Assembly: GCA_047833645.1 (NCBI GenBank)
Contig: CP181259.1
Span: 1,922,001-1,986,000 of the forward strand
Source: Pseudolactococcus sp041800635
Lineage (GTDB): Bacteria; Bacillota; Bacilli; Lactobacillales; Streptococcaceae
Length of the DNA: 64,000 nt
Direction of reading: 5' to 3'
How positions within the stretch are numbered: the stretch's first letter is position 1; each line of letters starts with the position of its first letter. This document shows, piece by piece, positions 49,777 through 57,912 of this stretch. Made by a program: the position numbers and the translations under genes. The notes under the pieces are model-generated. The model did not search any database. It worked only from the letters and a program-made list of their open reading frames with translations, and was not told the DNA's origin.

Positions 49777-51729
49777 ATGATACAAATCATATTCCCAGAC
49801 GGCGCTGTCAAATCTTTTGATCGTGGCGTGACAACTTTTGAAATTGCTGAGTCGATCAGTAAATCACTGGCTAAAAAAGCACTTGCCGGTAAATTTAACG
49901 GTAAATTGATTGACACAAACCGTGCGATCACTGAAGACGGGGCGATTGAAATCGTGACACCTGATCATGAAGATGCCTTGCCATTGCTTCGTCATTCAGC
50001 CGCTCACTTGTTTGCCCAAGCAGCACGTCGCCTTTTCCCTGACATCAAATTAGGCGTTGGCCCCTCTATCCAAGACGGTTTCTATTATGATACAGACAAC
50101 GCAGCAGGTCAAATCTCTAATGAAGACCTCCCACGTATCGAAGCTGAAATGATGAAAATCGTCAAAGAAAACCTGCCGTCTATCCGTCGTGAAGTGACCA
50201 AAGCTGAGGCGCAAGAAATCTTTGCAGCTGACCCTTATAAATTGGAGTTGATCGAAGAGCATAATGAGGACGAAGGTGGCTTAACCATCTACAGTCAAGG
50301 CGAATATACAGACCTTTGCCGTGGCCCACACATTCCATCAACTGGTCGCATCCAAATCTTCCACCTCTTGAACGTGGCGGGCGCTTATTGGCGCGGGAAC
50401 AGCGACAACGCCATGATGCAACGTGTCTATGGCACAGCCTGGTTCGATAAAAAAGACCTTAAAGCCTACCTGAAAATGCGTGAGGAAGCTAAGGAACGTG
50501 ACCATCGCAAGCTCGGTAAAGAGTTAGAGCTGTTTATGGTGAACCCTGAGGTTGGATCTGGTCTGCCTTTCTGGTTGCCGAATGGGGCGACAATTCGTCG
50601 GACGATTGAACGTTATATCGTCGATAAGGAAATCGCGCGTGGCTACCAACACGTTTATACACCGATTATGGCCAGCGTTGACTTCTATAAAACATCTGGT
50701 CACTGGGATCACTATCATGAAGATATGTTCCCGCCAATGGACATGGGTGACGGTGAACAACTCGTCTTGCGTCCTATGAACTGTCCGCATCATATCGAAG
50801 TCTATAAAAACGACGTCCATTCTTACCGTGAATTGCCAATTAGAATTGCCGAGCTTGGCATGATGCACCGCTATGAAAAATCTGGCGCGCTTTCTGGTTT
50901 GCAACGTGTGCGTGAAATGACCCTTAATGATGGGCACGTTTTTGTTCGTCCTGACCAAATCAAGGATGAATTCAAACGGACCCTGCAACTCATGACGGAT
51001 GTTTATGAAGACTTTAATGTCACAGACTATCGTTTCCGTCTGTCTTATCGTGACCCAGCAGATACTGAGAAATATTTCGACAATGATGCCATGTGGGAAA
51101 ATGCTCAAACCATGCTAAAAGCTGCCATGGACGAGCTTGAATTGGACTACTTTGAAGCCGAAGGCGAAGCAGCCTTCTACGGACCAAAACTTGATGTGCA
51201 AGTTAAGACAGCGCTTGGTAACGAAGAAACACTGTCTACCATCCAACTTGACTTCTTGCTGCCTGAACGTTTTGAGCTTGAATATGTCGGTGCGGATGGT
51301 GAAGGCCATCGTCCAGTCATGGTTCACCGTGGCATCGTGTCAACTATGGAACGTTTCGTGGCCTACCTGACTGAAGTTTATAAAGGTGCCTTCCCAACAT
51401 GGCTCGCCCCAACACAAGTGACTGTGATTCCAGTCTCAAACGAAGCACACGTTGACTACGCTTGGGAAGTAGCTGATGTCTTGAAAAATGTCGGCATCCG
51501 TGTCAATGTGGACGAGCGTAATGAAAAAATGCAGTATAAGATTCGCCAGTCTCAAACCAATAAAATCCCTTATCAAATCATCGTGGGTGATAAAGAACAA
51601 GCTGACAACTCTGTCAATGTTCGCCGCTATGGTAGCAAAGATACAGCAGAATTTAGCCTGACTGACTTTGTCGCAGCCATCACAGCAGATGTCGCCAACT
51701 ACTCGAAAGTTGTCGCATCGAACGATTAA
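49777..51729 (+). CDS. thrS: Threonyl-tRNA synthetase
   Basis: This 650-residue class II synthetase has the full bacterial domain order: TGS domain (residues 1-62), editing domain with HSAAHLFAQAARRLFP (HxxxH) near residue 73, catalytic core with LRPMNCPHH, RELPIRIAELGMMHRYEKSG and YGPKLDVQV, motif 3 (HRGIVSTMERF), then the anticodon-binding domain (residues 545-650). AAGGAG precedes the ATG. Expression is controlled by the T-box leader, and possibly also by the repeat between it and the start. Confidence 0.98.
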   Translation: MIQIIFPDGAVKSFDRGVTTFEIAESISKSLAKKALAGKFNGKLIDTNRAITEDGAIEIVTPDHEDALPLLRHSAAHLFAQAARRLFPDIKLGVGPSIQDGFYYDTDNAAGQISNEDLPRIEAEMMKIVKENLPSIRREVTKAEAQEIFAADPYKLELIEEHNEDEGGLTIYSQGEYTDLCRGPHIPSTGRIQIFHLLNVAGAYWRGNSDNAMMQRVYGTAWFDKKDLKAYLKMREEAKERDHRKLGKELELFMVNPEVGSGLPFWLPNGATIRRTIERYIVDKEIARGYQHVYTPIMASVDFYKTSGHWDHYHEDMFPPMDMGDGEQLVLRPMNCPHHIEVYKNDVHSYRELPIRIAELGMMHRYEKSGALSGLQRVREMTLNDGHVFVRPDQIKDEFKRTLQLMTDVYEDFNVTDYRFRLSYRDPADTEKYFDNDAMWENAQTMLKAAMDELELDYFEAEGEAAFYGPKLDVQVKTALGNEETLSTIQLDFLLPERFELEYVGADGEGHRPVMVHRGIVSTMERFVAYLTEVYKGAFPTWLAPTQVTVIPVSNEAHVDYAWEVADVLKNVGIRVNVDERNEKMQYKIRQSQTNKIPYQIIVGDKEQADNSVNVRRYGSKDTAEFSLTDFVAAITADVANYSKVVASND

Positions 51730-51737
51730 TGATAGGA

Positions 51738-51774
51738 AAGCAGAGAATGATTTCGGATTATTTTCTGCTTTTTT
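51738..51774 (+). terminator. thrS terminator
   Basis: AAGCAGAGAA pairs with TTTTCTGCTT, followed by TTTT. Confidence 0.8.
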
Positions 51775-51786
51775 CATGTCTAGAAA

Positions 51787-51810
51787 TATGATAGCGAATG
51801 TGCTATCATA
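51787..51810 (+). promoter_or_regulatory. Palindromic operator before the XRE gene
   Basis: Perfect 9-bp arms TATGATAGC and GCTATCATA are separated by 6 bp. The right arm contains TATCAT, a plausible -10. The site suits autorepression by the downstream HTH protein. Confidence 0.65.
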
Positions 51811-51894
51811 AGATGTAAAGAGAACAAAAAGGAAACCAAAGTTTGAACTAAAGCATGGTTTATCTATGCGACATCGATTTAAGGAGGCGTTAAA

Positions 51895-52170
51895 ATGAGC
51901 GCAATGACTGATTTGATTTCACAAGAGATCGAAAAAAATCCAGAAAGTGAAAAGTTTTTTGTTGCTGAAGGAGAGCGTCTTGATGCGGCTGTTGCTTTGA
52001 TGGCATTGCGAGAATCGCAAGGTCTGACGCAACGGGAACTCGCTGAAAAGGTTGGGAAACCACAATCTACGATTGCACGGATTGAGAACGGTACGATGAC
52101 TATTTCTTTTAAAGTGATGAGCGAAATCGCACATAGTCTGGGTAAGGAAATCAAAATTCAGTTTATATAA
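51895..52170 (+). CDS. XRE-family HTH protein, HigA-antitoxin-like, without an adjacent toxin
   Basis: This 91-residue protein has a C-terminal XRE helix-turn-helix: RESQGLTQRELAEKVGKPQS, STIARIENGTMTISF. The N-terminal extension and the HTH placement resemble HigA/HicB-type antitoxins of type II modules. No toxin-sized frame lies in the 165 bp before it or the 200 bp after it, so it is solitary. AAGGAGG precedes the ATG, and a terminator follows. A perfect dyad upstream suggests autoregulation. Confidence 0.8.
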   Translation: MSAMTDLISQEIEKNPESEKFFVAEGERLDAAVALMALRESQGLTQRELAEKVGKPQSTIARIENGTMTISFKVMSEIAHSLGKEIKIQFI

Positions 52171-52180
52171 GATTCAACTT

Positions 52181-52220
52181 AAAAGCAGCGAACGGTGTCA
52201 AATCGTTCGCTGCTTTTTTT
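52181..52220 (+). terminator. Terminator after the XRE gene
   Basis: A perfect 14-bp stem AAAAGCAGCGAACG / CGTTCGCTGCTTTT, followed by TTT. It is bidirectional in form and may also serve the convergent MBL gene. Confidence 0.9.
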
Positions 52221-52397
52221 AGATGTTCACAAAGCTTGAAATTCTAACATATCCAAGACTAAAATTTGGTTTTTATTAATAATTGTTGCTTGCTTTAAAA
52301 TGTTAAGAGTGCTTGAGAGATTTTTAGAGGCTGTTTTATAAAGCATATCATGAAAAAATGACTCAGTTTAATGCTAGGCCAATATACTAGAATACCT

Positions 52398-53036
52398 TCA
52401 ATTATGGAAAAATGGGTTGTATTGTTTTTCAACACCGATTCGGGTTTGTGTGCCGTGTCCTGGGAAGACGCGGAAGCCATCAGGGAGTGTGAACAGTTGC
52501 GTTCTGATAGATTCTTTGAGTGTGACCATATCGCCTGTATTGAGGTCTGTTCGGCCGATGGTGCCTGAGAAGAGGGCATCTCCTGTGAAGACGAGCCGTT
52601 CCTTTTCAAAAACGAATGACACCCCACCCTGGGAGTGACCCGGTGTCGCACGAACAGTGAATTCAAAGCCACCGATGTGATAAGTTTCACCTACTGAAAA
52701 AGTGTGTTCTGCCGCATTGACCACAACGTCAGGTAGATCATCGTCGTGATGGGGGAGTCCCGATAGGTTGAGCGCTGGCGTGTAGAGCCAGTCTGCTTCT
52801 AGGGGGCTGACGTAAACAGGGGCGCCGGTTGCTTTGCGGACCTCTTCAACGCCCATGATGTGGTCGTAGTGGGCGTGGGTCAACAGAATGGCTACGACGG
52901 GATTACGCAGTTCGCGGATGGTGTTAAGGATGGCATCTGTTTCGTTACCTGGATCGATGACGATGGTCGAGGTATCGTTGGTCAAAAAGTAGGTGTTTTC
53001 ATAGGCGATTTCGTTTGTTAACACGTTGATTTCCAT
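52398..53036 (-). CDS. MBL-fold hydrolase, glyoxalase II-like (YqgX type)
   Basis: This 212-residue metallo-beta-lactamase-fold protein has the HXHXDH motif THAHYDHIMG near residue 56, ATPGHSQGGVSF, FTGDALFSGTIGRTD and the final metal His in VFPGHGTQTR. It resembles the small YqgX group of hydroxyacylglutathione hydrolase-like proteins. The frame is open to 53174, but the ATG at 53036 has GAAGGAG just upstream, and the extra 46 residues lie within a repeat leader, so they are not coding. Substrate unknown. Confidence 0.88.
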   Translation of the reverse strand: MEINVLTNEIAYENTYFLTNDTSTIVIDPGNETDAILNTIRELRNPVVAILLTHAHYDHIMGVEEVRKATGAPVYVSPLEADWLYTPALNLSGLPHHDDDLPDVVVNAAEHTFSVGETYHIGGFEFTVRATPGHSQGGVSFVFEKERLVFTGDALFSGTIGRTDLNTGDMVTLKESIRTQLFTLPDGFRVFPGHGTQTRIGVEKQYNPFFHN

Positions 53037-53041
53037 AGTTA

Positions 53042-53156
53042 CTCCTTCAAAGTGTTGCAGCGACTGCTTGGGTGTGCGGAAAATGAGAAAAAGCAGTCGA
53101 GACAGGTGCGTGTCTGCCTGTTTTGCATCTCTTTTCTGCCACCAAGGAGCCGAAAG
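53042..53156 (-). repeat. Leader repeat family A, copy 2 (before the MBL gene), 115 bp
   Basis: Read on the minus strand it starts CTTTCGGCTCCTTGGTG and ends with CACACCCAAGCAGTCGC, a GCAACACTT segment and AAGGAG, the ribosome site of the MBL gene. Both ends match the thrS copy at 49619-49767; the interior is different but again holds inverted repeats (CGACTGCTT / AAGCAGTCG). Confidence 0.7.
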
Positions 53157-53221
53157 TTCAGTTAAATTAGCCATTTTAGGCTTTGGCTTGCTTCCTCCAT
53201 TATATCAAAAAAATTATGTGA

Positions 53222-53227
53222 TATAAT
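53222..53227 (+). promoter_or_regulatory. Extended -10 promoter of dinG
   Basis: TGA-TATAAT about 34 bp before the ATG. The short leader lacks an evident Shine-Dalgarno. Confidence 0.55.
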
Positions 53228-53260
53228 AGATTAAACTTTAATTTTAGATAGAAAACGAAA

Positions 53261-55606
53261 ATGATGACCAAATACGCAGTAGTGGACCTAGAAGCGACGA
53301 GTGCTAGCCACACGAGTAAAATTATCCAGATCGGCATTGCCGTGGTCGAAAACGGCAAGATCACACAGACCTATCAGACCGACGTCAATCCCCATGAGGC
53401 GCTAGACTACCATATCACCATGCTCACAGGCATCACGACGGCCCAAGCCCAAGCCGCGCCTGATTTTTCTGCTGTCCTATCGGATGTTGCTGCCATCCTG
53501 CGCGACTGCGTCTTCGTCGCCCATAATGTCAAATTCGACTATCATCTCCTCGCTCGTACCTTTGCGCAACATGGTGCCAGCCTTGACATGCCGAGAGTCG
53601 ACACGGTCGAACTGGCAAGAGTTTTCTTCCCAACTCTGGAGAAATATGGGCTAGAGACCCTCTCGCGTGTCCTGAACTTGCAGCACGACAAGCCACATGA
53701 AGCCCTGTCAGACGCTTATGCAACGGCTAAACTTTTGATTAAGTTACAGGAAAAGATGCGCCACCTGCCCAAAAATGTCCTGTCAGAAATCGTGCAACAC
53801 GCTGACAACCTCATCTATGAAACCAAGTTAGTCATCACAGAACAGCTGCCAGAAGCCAAACGCAAGCACGCTGATATGCTCAAGGTCAATCATATCTCGA
53901 CCTTGAAGCCCTATTTCTCAGAAAATAAAAACTTAGTCAAAAAGAATTTTAGACAGAATTTGAAGCTTCTAAAATTAGCCGAACGCCCGCAACAAAAAGC
54001 ATTTGCAGAAGTTGTCAAAGCACGTTTAGGAGATGACGCAGCCTCCTTCATTGAGGCACCGACAGGCATTGGCAAGACCTATGCTTATTTATTGACGCTC
54101 TTAGGTCAGGGGAAAAAGCTGATTTTGTCTGTGCCAACGAAGCTTTTACAAGACCAACTCATGCAGGATTTAGCGCCTGTTTTCAAGGCGAAATTTGGCG
54201 TGAACTTTGCTAAAGTGCTTGGAACAGCCAACTATATCTCGCTTGAAAAATTCAGTAAATTGCTTTACAAGGCAGATGATGGCAAGAATTTTGAGATTTT
54301 CAAAATGAAAGTCTTGGTCTGGCTGACAGAGACGAAAACAGGGGAACTGGATGAATTGAGCCTGACGATGACGAGCCATGCTTATCTGGAAAGCGTCCGC
54401 CATACAGGCCTTGTCAGCCCTGGCCAACTCTATTTTGAGCAGGATTTTTGGCAGCTCACGCAGAAAAGAGCTGAGCATGCTCAGGTCATTGTCATGAACC
54501 ACGCTTATTTGGCGGAGCGAATCGTTGACCAAACGGCCATGTTTGAAGACAAAGTCTTAGTCGTAGACGAAGCCCAACAGCTTTTTTCCATCTTAGAAAA
54601 TGCCCAACAAAAATCAGTCAAACTCCTAGACGAGCTGGTCAAGGTCAATCGCCACACCTCTCAGCTTCACAGACGCCTGCTAGAGAGCCTGACCCATCAG
54701 TTGTCACGTCGTCAGCTCAATATCGATAAAATCCGTCTGGATGCCCAGGAACTGGGCTTAACCGCCATCACAGATGTCCTCGCCAACCCAGAATATTTTG
54801 TCTGGATGCAACATCATGTCCTCAAGTCCAGTCCGACAGACTTTCTGAATTTTGCGGCCATGATTCCCCAAGCGACCAAGACCTATTTAATCGGTGCGAC
54901 CTTGTCCATGTCCGAGAAAAAAGCTGTTTTTCCAGAACTTTTAGGCTTTACGGACTACACCTTTGACACCCTTCCTCAGGAAAAAATCGACAACCAGCAG
55001 GTTTTTGTCGCGACAGACAGTGTCGATGTAACCAGCCTCTCTCCTCAAGTCTATGCCGACTTTATCACTGAGCAGGTGCAAACCTTCGCCAAACTCGGCA
55101 AGCCAATGGTGGTTTTATTTACCAGCAATGACAGCCTAGCGCTGACCGCGCAGGCTTTAGAAGCAGCGGGAGTTGACTTTCTCCAAGCTGATGCAACAGG
55201 AGATGCCAGTCGGATTAAGAAAAAATTTGATGCGCGACCTCATGCTATCCTTCTGGGCAGTAAAAAATTCTGGGAGGGGGTTGATTTTGAGCGACAAGAC
55301 GAGCTGATTTTGCTCATAACAAGACTGCCTTTTACAGTGCCAGATGATATTTTAATCCGAAAATATGCCAAACGGTTCAAGAATCCTTTCTATGATTTTT
55401 CTGTGCCCCTGGCAACCTTGCAGCTCAAACAAGCGATTGGGCGTGTCAACCGTCGAACAGATCAGAAATCAGTGGTCATCATCCTCGACAAACGCTTGGC
55501 TGGCAAAACCTACGCGAAAAAAATGGTTAAGAACTTACGACAAGCCAGTCGCGTGGACTTCGCCAAGCTAGACGATATTTTACAAAAAACCAAAGATTTT
55601 TTATAG
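53261..55606 (+). CDS. dinG: DinG-type helicase with N-terminal DEDD exonuclease domain
   Basis: This 781-residue protein has two parts. Residues 1-165 form an epsilon-type 3'-5' exonuclease domain (VVDLEATSA, VAHNVKFDYHLL, HEALSDAYATA). Residues 235-781 are an XPD/DinG-like helicase with Walker A EAPTGIGKTYA, DEAH-like VVDEAQ, and QAIGRVNRR (motif VI). The Fe-S cluster cysteines of proteobacterial DinG are absent, as in Firmicutes homologues. The order dinG-ypmB-aspartate aminotransferase-asnS resembles Bacillus. A second ATG lies one codon downstream. Confidence 0.9.
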   Translation: MMTKYAVVDLEATSASHTSKIIQIGIAVVENGKITQTYQTDVNPHEALDYHITMLTGITTAQAQAAPDFSAVLSDVAAILRDCVFVAHNVKFDYHLLARTFAQHGASLDMPRVDTVELARVFFPTLEKYGLETLSRVLNLQHDKPHEALSDAYATAKLLIKLQEKMRHLPKNVLSEIVQHADNLIYETKLVITEQLPEAKRKHADMLKVNHISTLKPYFSENKNLVKKNFRQNLKLLKLAERPQQKAFAEVVKARLGDDAASFIEAPTGIGKTYAYLLTLLGQGKKLILSVPTKLLQDQLMQDLAPVFKAKFGVNFAKVLGTANYISLEKFSKLLYKADDGKNFEIFKMKVLVWLTETKTGELDELSLTMTSHAYLESVRHTGLVSPGQLYFEQDFWQLTQKRAEHAQVIVMNHAYLAERIVDQTAMFEDKVLVVDEAQQLFSILENAQQKSVKLLDELVKVNRHTSQLHRRLLESLTHQLSRRQLNIDKIRLDAQELGLTAITDVLANPEYFVWMQHHVLKSSPTDFLNFAAMIPQATKTYLIGATLSMSEKKAVFPELLGFTDYTFDTLPQEKIDNQQVFVATDSVDVTSLSPQVYADFITEQVQTFAKLGKPMVVLFTSNDSLALTAQALEAAGVDFLQADATGDASRIKKKFDARPHAILLGSKKFWEGVDFERQDELILLITRLPFTVPDDILIRKYAKRFKNPFYDFSVPLATLQLKQAIGRVNRRTDQKSVVIILDKRLAGKTYAKKMVKNLRQASRVDFAKLDDILQKTKDFL

Positions 55607-55618
55607 GGAAAGGCAGTT

Positions 55619-56041
55619 ATGAGAAAAAAACGCATGACAAAAATCAGTCAAATTTGGATTGGGGGGCTGTTAATTATCCTCTCGCTTTTGGTTGGGACGA
55701 TTTTCTTTTATATGCAAGCCATGAGCCCCTATAGTCGGGCGAAATCTGATGCCATTCGCCTGGCTCAGGCAAAAACACCTGTCAAAAAAGTTACGAATTT
55801 TGAGATCACGACGACGACGGTAACGACTTATAGTCTCATCGGTCAGGATAGTAAAGGTCAGGCGCTGGGTGTTTTGATGCCTGCTCAGGGCGGTGAAATG
55901 AAGGTTGTCAAACTAGCCGATAATCAGAGTGATTTGACTGAAAAAACGGCCAGCCTAACTCTTTATGAGGGCAAGGTTGCTTGGCAGACCCAAGATATGG
56001 CTGTCTATGCTTTTGAGACGGGTGAGAAGTTGAAAGGCTAG
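55619..56041 (+). CDS. YpmB/TseB-like membrane-anchored protein (DUF5590)
   Basis: This 140-residue protein has an N-terminal basic stretch and one membrane anchor (residues 13-32: WIGGLLIILSLLVGTIFFY), then an extracellular PepSY-like domain (SPYSRAKSDAIRLAQAKTPV, LTLYEGKVAWQT). It matches the YpmB/TseB family, regulators of cell wall elongation in Bacillus. It lies 12 bp after dinG and before an aspartate aminotransferase gene, the conserved order dinG-ypmB-aspB. Confidence 0.82.
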   Translation: MRKKRMTKISQIWIGGLLIILSLLVGTIFFYMQAMSPYSRAKSDAIRLAQAKTPVKKVTNFEITTTTVTTYSLIGQDSKGQALGVLMPAQGGEMKVVKLADNQSDLTEKTASLTLYEGKVAWQTQDMAVYAFETGEKLKG

Positions 56042-56166
56042 GCCAGGACAACTGGTCTTGTTTGGTAGGCTAGGCAGCTACCTGATCAGATTAAAAAAAC
56101 GTCGTTATATTTGAGGATAATTTGAGAATATCGCTAGGAAAGGCTGATTTTTCGAGCTAATTTTGG

Positions 56167-56172
56167 TATAAT
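56167..56172 (+). promoter_or_regulatory. Extended -10 promoter of the aspartate aminotransferase gene
   Basis: TGG-TATAAT about 50 bp before the ATG at 56222. Confidence 0.55.
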
Positions 56173-56221
56173 TTTGAGGTAAACGCAATTTTCTGTAGAT
56201 CAAGTTGGGAGAAGACACCTT

Positions 56222-57400
56222 ATGAAATTATCAAGCCTAGTCAATAATTTAGAAGAATCGGTGACATTAGCAGCGTCTGCGCGTGCCAAAGCTTTACAAG
56301 CGCAAGGCCGCGATATTCTCATGCTCACGATTGGTGAGCCTGATTTTACAACCCCTGACAATATCGCAGCAGCAGCAAAGGCGGCGATTGATTCAGGAAA
56401 AGCAAGTTTTTATACCCAAGCAGGCGGTCTACCTGAGCTGAAAGACGCTGTCGGGACTTATTTTGAAAACTATTATGGTTATGGTGTTGCGCGTAACGAA
56501 GTCGTTGTGACGGCGGGGGCGAAATTTGCCCTCTATGCTTTCTTTGCCAGTGTTTTAGATGCAGGTGATGAGGTCATCATACCAACACCTTACTGGGTTA
56601 GCTATGCTGATCAGGTTAAAATGGTCGGTGGTGTGCCTGTCTTCGCCGTTGGGACACAGGAAACAGACTTTAAAGTAACAGTTGACCAGCTTGAAGCGCT
56701 TAAGACGCCTCAAACACGTGTCTTACTCCTTAATTCACCGTCAAATCCGACAGGGATGATTTATAGCGCAGACGAATTGTTGGCGATTGGGAATTGGGCG
56801 GTCGACAACGACGTAATCATCCTAGCTGATGATATCTACGGTCGTTTGGTTTATAATGGTCATGACTTTACACCAATCTCTAGCCTTTCAGAAGCCATTA
56901 GAAAGCAGACTTTGATTATCAATGGCGTATCAAAAACTTATGCTATGACAGGTTGGCGGATTGGCTTTGCTGTGGGGAACCCTGAGATTATCAGCGCCAT
57001 GAGTAAAATCGTCAGTCAAACAACTTCTAATCCGTCTGCAGTGGCGCAGTACGCAGCCATTGAAGCCTTAACCGGTGACCAAACCGATATTGAAACCATG
57101 CGAGCGGAATTTGAGCATCGTTTAAATACGATTTATCCGTTAGTCAATGAAATCCCAGGTTTTGAAGCCATTAAGCCACAAGGGGCATTCTACCTCTTTC
57201 CAAAGGTAGCCAAAGCCATGGCTATCAAAGGCTTCACGGATGTCACAGCTTTTTGTGATGATATCTTAGAAGAGACTGGGGTTGCCGTTGTAACAGGTGC
57301 AGGTTTTGGTGCCAACGACAATCTTCGAATGAGTTATGCGACGGATATGGCAACCTTAAAAGAGGCCGTCAACCGTCTCAAAGCTTATATGACAGCTTAA
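56222..57400 (+). CDS. Aspartate aminotransferase family protein
   Basis: This 392-residue class I/II PLP aminotransferase has TIGEPDFTTPDNI, LNSPSNPTGM, DDIYGRLVY (PLP Asp/Tyr region), the Schiff-base Lys in NGVSKTYAMTGWRIGF, and the C-terminal substrate Arg in NLRMSYAT. The AspB-like type, consistent with the place before asnS, interconverts aspartate and oxaloacetate. GGGAG precedes the start. The exact amino acid range is inferred. Confidence 0.92.
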   Translation: MKLSSLVNNLEESVTLAASARAKALQAQGRDILMLTIGEPDFTTPDNIAAAAKAAIDSGKASFYTQAGGLPELKDAVGTYFENYYGYGVARNEVVVTAGAKFALYAFFASVLDAGDEVIIPTPYWVSYADQVKMVGGVPVFAVGTQETDFKVTVDQLEALKTPQTRVLLLNSPSNPTGMIYSADELLAIGNWAVDNDVIILADDIYGRLVYNGHDFTPISSLSEAIRKQTLIINGVSKTYAMTGWRIGFAVGNPEIISAMSKIVSQTTSNPSAVAQYAAIEALTGDQTDIETMRAEFEHRLNTIYPLVNEIPGFEAIKPQGAFYLFPKVAKAMAIKGFTDVTAFCDDILEETGVAVVTGAGFGANDNLRMSYATDMATLKEAVNRLKAYMTA

Positions 57401-57426
57401 GTCAGAAATTTAAAGGGGATTTTAAG

Positions 57427-57792
57427 ATGTTTCAATCAGAATTAGCCATCATGCTTTATGTTGACAACATCAACGATGCCTTAGCCTTTTGGCAGGGCAT
57501 TGGTTTTGTCGGGCAAAAAATAGATGATAATGCCGCAACCATTAAACCAGCTGTAGACAGTCAAGTCACGCTGAATTTGTATGCCAAGGCTTTTATTCGG
57601 GAGGTCTCACCAGAAGTCGTTGACAATGTGCCGTCACTCATGTTTCAGGCTAATGACTTTGATGCCTTGCATGCCAAAGTGACAGCGGTTAGTGATGCAG
57701 TCGGTGATATTGTAGCAGTACCAGGCCTGGGTCGAGTCTTTAATTTCGCAGACCCAGATGGTCATTATTATGCAGTTTGTGAAGTCAAATAA
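57427..57792 (+). CDS. VOC-family (glyoxalase/bleomycin-resistance) protein
   Basis: This 121-residue protein has a vicinal oxygen chelate fold with two beta-alpha-beta-beta-beta modules: ELAIMLYVDNINDALAFWQG at the N-terminus and GLGRVFNFADPDGHYYAVCE at the C-terminus. Such proteins range from metalloenzymes to drug-binding proteins. It sits 27 bp after the aminotransferase gene with AAGGGG before the start, and is probably in the same transcript. Function unknown. Confidence 0.85.
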   Translation: MFQSELAIMLYVDNINDALAFWQGIGFVGQKIDDNAATIKPAVDSQVTLNLYAKAFIREVSPEVVDNVPSLMFQANDFDALHAKVTAVSDAVGDIVAVPGLGRVFNFADPDGHYYAVCEVK

Positions 57793-57804
57793 GTTTAATT
57801 GAGA

Positions 57805-57889
57805 CTTTGAACGGGCGTAGTTCGTGAATGACCCCGCTTGGACGAAGCGCCAGCGGAGGTCAAGTTTCAAGCTTTCACAACATGAAAGC
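57805..57889 (+). promoter_or_regulatory. Hairpin-rich leader before asnS
   Basis: Three successive hairpins are visible: GAAC...GTTC (57808-57824 region), GACC-CGCT...AGCG-GGTC (57830-57861), and perfect GCTTTCA-CAACA-TGAAAGC (57871-57889). None has a T-run. No T-box motif is present. Confidence 0.45.
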
Positions 57890-57912
57890 GCAGAAAGTAG
57901 GAAATAGAAAAA

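Noticed and set aside
50524..51108. 194-codon minus-strand frame inside thrS
   Set aside because: It is a shadow of the thrS coding frame without a ribosome site or recognisable domain.
53037..53174. N-terminal extension of the MBL hydrolase frame
   Set aside because: The extra 46 codons coincide with the family A repeat shared with the thrS leader, and a good ribosome site precedes the internal ATG at 53036.
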